Source of the DNA: Isotricha intestinalis | Lineage: Eukaryota > Ciliophora > Litostomatea > Vestibuliferida > Isotrichidae | NCBI GenBank assembly: GCA_023807065.1 | Contig: JAJJLU010000742.1 | Location: 1 to 20,460 of the forward strand | Length of the DNA: 20,460 bases | Direction: 5' to 3' | In this document: positions 14,005 through 20,460 of the stretch, one piece after another | Numbering within the stretch: position 1 is the first letter of the stretch | How the letters are laid out: each line of letters begins with the position of its first letter | Program-made: the position numbers and the translations under genes | The notes under the pieces: model-generated | Database searches by the model: none | What the model was told of the DNA's origin: nothing | The model's input: only the letters and a program-made list of their open reading frames with translations

Positions 14005-15456
14005 ATGACAAACATCTACAACAAAATATTAACACGTCCAAACGGGACATTAATAGACAACTGGTTTGAAGAAGACGAACTTCGTCGTACAACAGGTACA
14101 ACACGTTCAATTCGTGGATTTAACTATGGTAAAATAACATTTGATCCAGAAGGGAGTCATGTATCACATGAGCCTCGAGACAACACATTTTTAAGAGTAA
14201 TAGGAGAGAAAGATGCAGATAAAACATATCAAACATCCAATTCACATTATGGAGAAGTGAAAATAAACATTCCAAAATCAAATAAACCTCCTTTAGATGA
14301 AAGAAAACAATTAGCGTTTTTAAATGATTATCTTGCTAAATCAGCAGATAAAACTAAGAAAAAAATTATTATTCAAAATAATGAATATGAATATTTAGAA
14401 CATGCTAAAGTTCCAAAGCCTGAATATAATTATGTTGGTGTTAGACATCAATTTACTCAAGATTATTTAAAAGTTCCTTGGGAAAAAGCAGTAAAATTAA
14501 TTCCTATTGAGAAATTAAAAAAAATGGGAGCTGCTGCTGAAGAAGCTTCTAAATTAGTTGGGAATAATAATAATGGAGAAGAAGGAAAAAAAAGTAGTGA
14601 AGTTAGTAAAAATGGAGAAACACCTGAAAAATTTTGGTTAAATAATATTAATTCTGGTAATGTTTATAGAAGCTTTATTAAAGGAGATAATCCTTGGAAA
14701 AAATCTAGTGCTTTTACTCAATTATTAAAAAATACTAAAGGTGCTTTTCAATATTATCAAAATGCTTATGATAATCCTTATGGAAATGGTTATGAAAAAA
14801 AACCAGAAGTTAATGAGATTAAAGAAGAAAAAACTGAAGATAAAATTATTGAAGATTTCAACCCTGAAAATCAATATTTTTCTATGAATTATGGTGTTAC
14901 TAATTTAGATGAAATTGATGATACTTTATATGGACAAATTAAAAAAAAAGGTTGGTTAGGTTTAAGAATGTTAAAAAGAAATTTTAATATATTATCTAAA
15001 AGCTTTATGGTATCAAGTATGGAATTTAAAAATTTATGTTCAAGAGCAGGATATCCAATCAATAATAATGAAGTAGTAAATATATTTAAAAAATATGATA
15101 GAGTAAGAGCAAATATAATAAATTATATTGAAGTATTAAATGATTTTAGAACTATTAATGAAAATAGAATAAAACAAATTGAAAGTTTTAATAATCAAAT
15201 AAAAGCTCCTGGATGTTCTTTTGTATCTTTTAATGTTATTGAAAGTATGACTGATATGAATTTTCATCCTGATGTTACTCACTTTTTAAGAAGTGTTCCT
15301 CAATGCCAAAAGGATTATTGTATTGCTTGGGATGATTTAAGAAATAAAGATATTATTACTGATTTTGCTTTTCAACAATTCTTTCATGATGTCTCTTCTT
15401 GTGTTGAAAGTGATAATGATTTTACTCAAATTTTAAAAAGTCTTGGGTATAAGTAA
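14005..15456 (+). CDS. Calcyphosin-like protein with degenerate EF-hands, probable axonemal protein
   Basis: A 483-residue soluble protein. Residues 1-130 are extended and rich in Gly/Thr/Arg (RRTTGTTRSIRGFNYG at 27-42; EPRDNTF at 56-62), of the type seen in proteins lying along doublet microtubules. About 180-285 is a polar linker. Residues about 314-483 match the calcyphosin EF-hand array: GLRMLKRNF at 319-327, FKKYDRV at 361-367, MNFHPDV at 418-424, and a final SSCVESDNDFTQILKSLGY at 464-482 in place of the usual 'S.S...DEEF..MM..AW'. None of the four loops keeps the D-x-D-x-D-G...E calcium ligands (for example NILSKSFMVSSMEF and APGCSFVSFN), so calcium binding is unlikely. A structural ciliary role is inferred. 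The first 60 codons are much richer in G+C than the rest and use CGT/CGA for Arg. Stop TAA. Confidence 0.75.
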   Translation: MTNIYNKILTRPNGTLIDNWFEEDELRRTTGTTRSIRGFNYGKITFDPEGSHVSHEPRDNTFLRVIGEKDADKTYQTSNSHYGEVKINIPKSNKPPLDERKQLAFLNDYLAKSADKTKKKIIIQNNEYEYLEHAKVPKPEYNYVGVRHQFTQDYLKVPWEKAVKLIPIEKLKKMGAAAEEASKLVGNNNNGEEGKKSSEVSKNGETPEKFWLNNINSGNVYRSFIKGDNPWKKSSAFTQLLKNTKGAFQYYQNAYDNPYGNGYEKKPEVNEIKEEKTEDKIIEDFNPENQYFSMNYGVTNLDEIDDTLYGQIKKKGWLGLRMLKRNFNILSKSFMVSSMEFKNLCSRAGYPINNNEVVNIFKKYDRVRANIINYIEVLNDFRTINENRIKQIESFNNQIKAPGCSFVSFNVIESMTDMNFHPDVTHFLRSVPQCQKDYCIAWDDLRNKDIITDFAFQQFFHDVSSCVESDNDFTQILKSLGYK

Positions 15457-15955
15457 ACATTTATGTTTTTTTCCATTGTTTTTTTGGATTTTTTATTTCA
15501 TTTTTTTGGGAATTTAAATTAAATAATATCTTTAACATGGAATTCTTAGTTTAAAATTTTAAAAAGATCTTTTATTTTTTTATATTGTTTTTAAAATTTA
15601 TAAATTTTAATTAATAATTGAAAGTCTATATCCCAATAACAGAAGAAACAAATAACAAAAACAGAATTAAAAGTTAATCACACAAGAAAAATTAGAAGAA
15701 TAATTATTAAGATAAAATCCTATACATTATTAAAATTATATTCAAAACTAAATAAACAAAACGTAAACAATAATTCAAATACATCTTTTAGATTATATTC
15801 TTACTTAATATAATATTAGAGAGTTAAAGATGAAAACAAATCTTATATTTTAATTTCATATTGTTACATTAATGATTTTTTAATATTTCAAAAATACTAT
15901 TCTTAATTTATATCATATAATATCATAAATAAATAAAATAGGGTATTTATAATAT
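15457..15955. other. Convergent intergenic region, no gene seen
   Basis: The 499 bases lie between the 3' ends of the calcyphosin-like gene (+) and the K+ channel gene (-). The first 150 bases are T-rich and the middle A-rich on the + strand, as expected of two converging transcript tails. No ORF, RNA gene or repeat array stands out. Confidence 0.5.
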
Positions 15956-18595
15956 TTAATTTTCTTTGAAAAAATCATTGACTATATTTTCTATTTTTTC
16001 TATTATTTCATTTCTTTGAGATAAATTTGTTATTGGAATTAATTGTCTTAATAAATTTAAAAAGTTATCTTCTTCTTTCCCAATAGTAATTTTATTTTTT
16101 TCAAGAAAATCTATAATTTTATTTACTTTCTCAACAAATTTATTATTTAATTTTTCTTTTAAAGTTTCAACACTTTCATTCATAGTATAATATCCTTCTT
16201 GTTCATGAATATTATTTTTTTGTTCATCTACTTTAAAAGTTTGTTTATTTAATAATAAATTTCTTCCAAATGTTTGAATTAATGAATTATTAATATTACT
16301 ATTATTACCAGTATTATTTTTATTAGAAGTATTAGTTTTTGGAGTTTCTACTATAGTATTTTGTTTTTTAGAATCATTAATTTCTTTATTCGCAGAAGAA
16401 TTTGATATTTTTTCATCATCAATATTTGAAGAATCAACAACTGAGGAAGAACTTTCTTTTGATTTTGATTTTGATTTTGATTTTGATTTTGAAGAAGAAG
16501 AAGAAGAAGAAGAAGAAGAAGAAGAACTTGAACTTTCAGAATTTTCTTCTTTAATACTTCTTTTATCTTCATTTTCAGGTTTCTTTATTTCTTCTTCTTT
16601 TTCATTTTCTTCAGAAGATTCTAATAAATCTTCATAGCTTTCTTCCATTTCGTCAACTTGAATTTCATTATTTTTATTTATTCCTCTTATTTCATCTTCT
16701 ATTTTTTGAATTTCTTCCATTCTTTTTATCATTTTTGCTTTTTCCTCTGAAAATCTTAAATATTTTAATAATGATTGTTGTAAAAATGATTCTATATAAT
16801 CTTTAAAATTCACTGATAATCTTAAAAAATCATTTTTTTTTAAAACAAATAATTCACAATTTCTTGATTTTACTTTAATATTATGTGTTAATTTCTCATT
16901 TAAACACATTTCAATTTCACCAAAATTTCTATATTTCTTAATTTCTTTTAATTCTTTTTCTTTATATTCTTTAGATAAACATAATATTATAGTTCCTTTA
17001 ATAATAAAATACATTTCATCAATAATATCATTACATTTATATAAATAATCATTTTGAGAAAACTTAACACTTTTCAACAAAGGAGTAACATATGCAATAA
17101 AATCATTTTGTTGATCTTTAAAAAAATAAATTTTTTGAATAATACTATCATGCATAATTTGACTTAATTCCAATCTTAATTTATTAGGAAGTTCTTGTAA
17201 AAAATCCATTTTATCTTTTTGATTTCTAGATAAATCATATTTAATCACTTTTCTCACTTTATCAAAAATTTCTTGATCTAAATTAAACTCTCTTTTAATA
17301 CTGGATAAAATTTGTAATTTTTGATTCATTTCAGCAGTTTTATCATCAAGAGTACTAACAATAGAACTTAAAGAACCAATAGCAAAAGAATACATAATAA
17401 CACCAAAACTCATCAAAAATAAATTATATACTCTTTCAATATTAGTTCCAGCATTAATATCACCATAACCAACAGTTGTTACTGTAGTTAAAGTCCAATA
17501 AAAGGATATAGTATATATTTCTAATTTTGATGAATCTATAAATCCTAGACGAGTTACCCAACATTGAGGCTCAAAATCTTGAATTTTTGCTACATAATAC
17601 CATAAACATGCTGCTAAATGATTCAATAAGAGAAATGCTATTATGAAATATATTAATCTTTCTACATTTACATTTATTTTAAAAATATCTAAAAAAAAAC
17701 GAGTTACTTTATTTGTATTTTTTATTTTCAGTAAACGTACTATTCTAATTAATTTAAATAAATGAATTAATGAATATATTCTTGGTAAACGAATTACTCT
17801 TGCTATTATACTATATTTATTATATTCATCATGAGTTATTAAATTAAAGGGAAAAGCAGAAATAAAATCTATTAAAAACCAACTTGTTAAATATTGTTTT
17901 ATTATTTTTTTATTATTTTTTACTACATTATCTTCATCATCAATATATGCTGAAAAAAATTGAAGTATTATATCAATTGTTAAAATTATATCAGAGAAAA
18001 GCTCAAAGATTTTATCAAATGAAGAAGCTTTATCATTAAATGCAATTTGATAAACTCCTATAATTGAACTATACATTATTATTAAAGTTATTATTAAATT
18101 AAATAAATTTTTATATATATTTTCTGGTAAAATTATCCAATTTTGTTCAATATCATTATCAGAATCTTCTTCTTCTGTATCTGAATCACAAATTTTTTCT
18201 AATTTTCTTATTGATCTCCCTTCTTCAATATCAATTATTTTTTTTAAAGAATTTGTTTGACTAAAAGTAAAATTAGATTTAACTTTTGTTTCAGTTTGAT
18301 TTTTTCTAGGAGATATATGGTTTCCTTGTTTTTCTAATTCTTGAGATTTTTGTAATATAGGAAATTGATTTAAAGTTAGTTTATTATTTATTACACTGTT
18401 ATGTTGAGGTTTGTTAAGAGAAGCGAAAAGATTTGGTGAATTTAAAAATAAATTATTAGAATCGTCTATTTTACTAAAAGATAATTTACTTGAATTATCT
18501 AAAAGTATATGCCTTTTACTTGATCTATTAGCCAAAGAATTGACAGAAAGTAATTTATTGTTCAACGATTCTTCTTTCTCATATTCATTATTCAT
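15956..18595 (-). CDS. Voltage-gated K+ channel with cyclic-nucleotide-binding-like domain (EAG/CNG/HCN superfamily)
   Basis: An 879-residue plasma-membrane channel subunit. The N-terminus (1-150) is polar and disordered, without a PAS domain. S1 is about 160-183, S2 194-217 and S3 234-254 (WFLIDFISAFPF at 239-250, typical of this superfamily). S4 at 261-292 has a basic residue at nearly every third position (R266, R269, R272, H278, K281, R284, R287, K290). S5 is about 310-335, the pore helix 361-373, the selectivity filter T374-V-G-Y-G-D379 (potassium-selective), and S6 385-415. A C-linker and a cyclic-nucleotide-binding fold follow (about 416-605), with FGEIEMC at 558-564. The usual R-x-A of the phosphate-binding cassette is absent (LTHNIKV), so direct cAMP/cGMP gating is doubtful. 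Residues 620-720 are acidic, then Ser-rich with 15 consecutive Ser (688-702) and K-S repeats (703-712). A C-terminal helix (about 806-879) may be a tetramerisation coil. Start at first ATG; stop TAA. Confidence 0.95.
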   Translation of the reverse strand: MNNEYEKEESLNNKLLSVNSLANRSSKRHILLDNSSKLSFSKIDDSNNLFLNSPNLFASLNKPQHNSVINNKLTLNQFPILQKSQELEKQGNHISPRKNQTETKVKSNFTFSQTNSLKKIIDIEEGRSIRKLEKICDSDTEEEDSDNDIEQNWIILPENIYKNLFNLIITLIIMYSSIIGVYQIAFNDKASSFDKIFELFSDIILTIDIILQFFSAYIDDEDNVVKNNKKIIKQYLTSWFLIDFISAFPFNLITHDEYNKYSIIARVIRLPRIYSLIHLFKLIRIVRLLKIKNTNKVTRFFLDIFKINVNVERLIYFIIAFLLLNHLAACLWYYVAKIQDFEPQCWVTRLGFIDSSKLEIYTISFYWTLTTVTTVGYGDINAGTNIERVYNLFLMSFGVIMYSFAIGSLSSIVSTLDDKTAEMNQKLQILSSIKREFNLDQEIFDKVRKVIKYDLSRNQKDKMDFLQELPNKLRLELSQIMHDSIIQKIYFFKDQQNDFIAYVTPLLKSVKFSQNDYLYKCNDIIDEMYFIIKGTIILCLSKEYKEKELKEIKKYRNFGEIEMCLNEKLTHNIKVKSRNCELFVLKKNDFLRLSVNFKDYIESFLQQSLLKYLRFSEEKAKMIKRMEEIQKIEDEIRGINKNNEIQVDEMEESYEDLLESSEENEKEEEIKKPENEDKRSIKEENSESSSSSSSSSSSSSSSKSKSKSKSKSKESSSSVVDSSNIDDEKISNSSANKEINDSKKQNTIVETPKTNTSNKNNTGNNSNINNSLIQTFGRNLLLNKQTFKVDEQKNNIHEQEGYYTMNESVETLKEKLNNKFVEKVNKIIDFLEKNKITIGKEEDNFLNLLRQLIPITNLSQRNEIIEKIENIVNDFFKEN
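16461..16490. repeat. (GATTTT)5 hexanucleotide repeat inside the channel gene
   Basis: Five perfect GATTTT units on the + strand. Read on the minus strand in the channel's frame they give the alternating Lys-Ser repeat. The repeat length is a multiple of three, so unit gain or loss keeps the frame. Confidence 0.95.
16491..16526. repeat. (GAA)12 trinucleotide repeat inside the channel gene
   Basis: Twelve perfect GAA units, directly abutting the GATTTT repeat. In the channel frame the minus strand reads TCT codons, giving most of the 15-residue poly-Ser run. The repeat is likely to be length-polymorphic between chromosome copies. Confidence 0.95.
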
Positions 18596-18667
18596 TTGAT
18601 AATTTTAAAATCATATAATAATAAAAAATTAAAAAATCATTAAAAAACAATAATATTTAAAGTTCAC

Positions 18668-18681
18668 AAAATCCTCAATAA
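18668..18681 (-). promoter_or_regulatory. TTATTGAGGATTTT element, reverse copy upstream of channel gene
   Basis: Exact 14-base inverted match to 13772-13785. It lies 73-86 bases before the channel's start codon and reads in the gene's sense direction, a reasonable distance for a promoter element or 5'-UTR signal. Confidence 0.35.
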
Positions 18682-19406
18682 ATAAAATCTAATATTCTAA
18701 TAATAAATAATTACAAATCAATTTATATAAAAATCATTATAGAATAAAAATATAATTAAAAAAAAATGATAGATAAAAAGCAATTAATAAAAGAATGAAA
18801 GTAAATATTAGATATATATGAACAGATAAGAATAAAGAAGTAATAAATTAATAACTAAAAAAGTATGAATAAAAAGTTATAATATATATATAAATGATTG
18901 GCTATGAAATATTATTTTTAAGTTTTATAAAAAATAAATTTATAGCATATAAAAAGATAATAACTTCCAAATTAAAATATGTGAATATGAGATTTTTTTA
19001 TTGAATAAAATAATATATGAAAAAACTGTTTAACTTAGGGAATTGCCTTAAATCAATATATTTTAATTAAAAAATGAATTAGATGAAAAAAAAGTCAAAA
19101 GCTCAGAAAAGGAAAATTTATAAGATTAGAATATAATATGACTTGTATAAATTACCAGAATTAATATAATCAAATATAATAAAATTTAATAAATATTTAA
19201 ATTATAGGGTGTAATAAAAACATAAAAAATTCGAAATAAATTACTTCTTGTTTTTTTTCTTGAAAGAAATATTTTCAGAAATTAATATATTACATTTTTA
19301 ATTAATTTATAAAAACATTAAGTAAAATAAAATAAATTTAAAAAATTAAAAAAAATATTATTTATTAAAAAATATACTTGTTCCTGATAAACATTAAATT
19401 AATAAT

Positions 19407-19541
19407 ATGGGATGTCTATTATGTCATTATAGCACTGAAAAAAATAATCAAAAAAAATTAAATGATAAAATAGATTTATCAATATTAAATTGTAATAGAC
19501 TATCAACAAATGAATCCTTTTTTTTAAAGAAAATCCAATAA
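19407..19541 (+). CDS. Possible small ORF with dual-acylation N-terminus
   Basis: The 44-codon frame begins M-G-C-L-L-C-H-Y-S and ends in TAA. Gly2 followed by Cys3 and Cys6 is the classic arrangement for N-myristoylation plus palmitoylation, which would anchor a protein to membranes. The rest is polar (Lys/Asn/Ser-rich) with one more Cys at 29. It could be a true micro-protein, the first exon of a spliced gene, or chance. The + strand orientation is opposite to both neighbours. The leader before the ATG is AT-rich without a distinctive signal. The MGC.LC start is the only reason to list it. Confidence 0.25.
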   Translation: MGCLLCHYSTEKNNQKKLNDKIDLSILNCNRLSTNESFFLKKIQ

Positions 19542-19933
19542 ACCAGAAATGTAATAATCATGAATTTGTTATTATTATAAAAAGGTTTTTAAATGAATTC
19601 CAATTTTAATATATTGTTTTATTAATGATATCCTATAAAAAAACAGTTGTATGAAAATTGATTATAAACTAATTAAACATTTATTTATTTAACAAATCAA
19701 AAAGTAAAAAAAAGAATTAAATAAAATAATATTGAAAATGAATATAAATTAATATTATTTGGAAGTTTTTATTTTTTTCTCTTTTTGATTTAAATATAAT
19801 GTTTATTTTAATTCTTTTTTATTTATTTCTAATTTAAATTAAAATACCTTCTATTGAAGTATTTTTTCATATTTAAAAATTATTATAATATAAAAATTGT
19901 ATAATAGTAATTTTAATGAAAATGATATTATTT

Positions 19934-20460
19934 TTATTTTAATAATTTTAGTATTTTAGGATTTATAAATTGATTTTTTTGATTTATTTTAGAAGAATCT
20001 AAATTATTGTTATTTTTTAGTCTATTAGAATTTAAAAAAGAAGTATGTTGTTCATTATTAGAATGATTACTTGAATTAATAATACTACTTCCTGCATTTA
20101 TTAAAGTTTTAGTTCTTTCACTTTTATTCATAGAATTAATATTATATTTTTGATAAGCAGTTATTTCTTTTTTTAGGCTTTTTGATGAATTATTATATTT
20201 TAAATTTTTTATATTTGTTAATGATTTATATATTTTTGTTTTATAAATTCCTAATTTTGATTTTCCTACTTTATTTAATGAATTAAAAGAATTTTTTTTT
20301 TTATTGTTCAAATCATATTTTTGTTTAGTTTCTTTCTTTTCTTCTTCTTTCTTTTCTTCTTCTTTCTTTTCTTCTTCTTTCTTTTCTTCTTCTTTATTTT
20401 CTTCTTCTTTATTTTCTTCTTCTTTATTTTCTTCTTCTTTATTTTCTTCTTCTTTATTTT
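19934..20460 (-). CDS. Partial Lys/Asn/Ser-rich protein with KEEEN/KEEEK repeats (N-terminus beyond window)
   Basis: The frame is open from the right window edge to a TAA at 19934, giving 174 visible residues. No ATG occurs in frame in the C-terminal part, so the start lies beyond 20460. The visible N-terminal part is a pentapeptide repeat: at least four KEEEN units, then four KEEEK units, then ETKQKYD. The remaining 125 residues are basic and Asn/Ser-rich, with no membrane segment, and look disordered. Charge blocks (acidic repeats, then a basic tail) suggest a structural or nucleic-acid-associated role, but no family is recognisable. It is read toward the channel gene on the same strand. 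Confidence 0.6.
   Translation of the reverse strand, partial: NKEEENKEEENKEEENKEEENKEEEKKEEEKKEEEKKEEEKKETKQKYDLNNKKKNSFNSLNKVGKSKLGIYKTKIYKSLTNIKNLKYNNSSKSLKKEITAYQKYNINSMNKSERTKTLINAGSSIINSSNHSNNEQHTSFLNSNRLKNNNNLDSSKINQKNQFINPKILKLLK
20336..20460. repeat. 15-base coding minisatellite, two homogeneous blocks
   Basis: Four identical units (cttttcttcttcttt) at 20336-20395 are followed by four units of an a-initial variant (attttcttcttcttt) at 20396-20455, and the array continues off the window. The unit is five codons, so the array is frame-neutral. The region 20329-20395 is pure pyrimidine on the + strand. Confidence 0.95.

Larger units (their letters stand above)
18596..19933. other. 1.3-kb intergenic region, one possible small ORF
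   Basis: This stretch lies upstream of the K+ channel gene and downstream of the partial gene at the right edge. It contains the inverted TTATTGAGGATTTT element (18668-18681), a 44-codon ORF (19407-19541) and a degenerate GGAAGTTTTT element near 19761. A short Lys/Glu/Ser-rich open stretch near 19063-19113 could be a coding relic but has no start and is too short to support. Otherwise it is featureless AT-rich DNA. Confidence 0.5.

Noticed and set aside
14005..15456. Functional calcium sensor reading of the EF-hand protein
   Set aside because: None of the loops keeps the acidic ligand pattern, so only the structural similarity to calcyphosin is claimed.
16461..16526. CRISPR-like direct repeats
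   Set aside because: The units are contiguous microsatellites inside a coding frame with no spacers; the same holds for the 15-base array at the right edge.
16351..16572. 73-codon frame with poly-Leu and Gln-Asn repeats
   Set aside because: It is the GAA/GATTTT microsatellites read in a different frame of the K+ channel gene.
18411..18599. 62-codon plus-strand Leu/Ser-rich frame over the channel N-terminus
   Set aside because: Antisense overlap with the channel's 5' end, without any conserved feature.
20309..20311. TTG as start codon of the right-edge gene
   Set aside because: The frame is open upstream through the repeat to the window edge and no ATG is present, so this is an internal Leu codon of a 5'-truncated gene.

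Overview
The window begins at a chromosome end. Bases 1-26 are three CCCCAAT units plus a partial fourth, and genes start about 180 bases further in. The right edge is not a telomere, so this is the left arm of a longer chromosome. Base composition is extremely AT-rich, the genes are long and intronless, and starts sit in A-rich leaders. All nine stop codons seen are TAA, and Gln is written CAA/CAG with no in-frame TAA, TAG or TGA. This fits a ciliate macronuclear chromosome using the standard stop code. It argues against Tetrahymena or Paramecium, which read TAA/TAG as Gln. A C4A2T telomere, standard code and very high AT together point to a litostome, most likely an anaerobic rumen/gut (trichostome) ciliate such as Entodinium and relatives. 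The assignment is from memory of those genomes and was not searched.

Layout. 1-26 telomere. 208-1281 (-) polytopic membrane protein with about ten helices. 1693-2454 (+) SfsA-family protein, a prokaryote-type family and a good horizontal-transfer candidate. 2505-6011 (+) large tandem B-box-like zinc-finger protein with a beta-rich, propeller-like C-terminus, starting only 50 bases after the SfsA stop. 6417-9362 (-) a multidomain protein: new N-terminal region, about 280 residues of Lys/Glu coiled coil, a CBM20 starch-binding domain, then an endonuclease/exonuclease/phosphatase (EEP) domain whose GDFN catalytic motif is altered. 10662-12395 (+) coiled-coil protein with features of CFAP100/MIA-type ciliary proteins. 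12486-13652 (+) Asn/Lys-rich disordered protein. 14005-15456 (+) calcyphosin-like protein with degenerate EF-hands. 15956-18595 (-) voltage-gated K+ channel with a cyclic-nucleotide-binding-like domain. 19407-19541 (+) possible 44-codon ORF with an acylation-type N-terminus. 19934-20460 (-) partial gene opening with a 15-base coding minisatellite.

The genes do not form one pathway. Two themes can be argued. The first is acquired or recombined prokaryote-type domains near the telomere (SfsA, CBM20-EEP), plausible for a starch-storing gut ciliate. The second is ciliary or excitable-membrane function on the right (CFAP100-like, calcyphosin-like, K+ channel). The most unusual object is the coiled-coil/CBM20/EEP fusion with a broken catalytic motif. 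Several intergenic regions share a GAGG(A/C)TT-type element that no gene explains.
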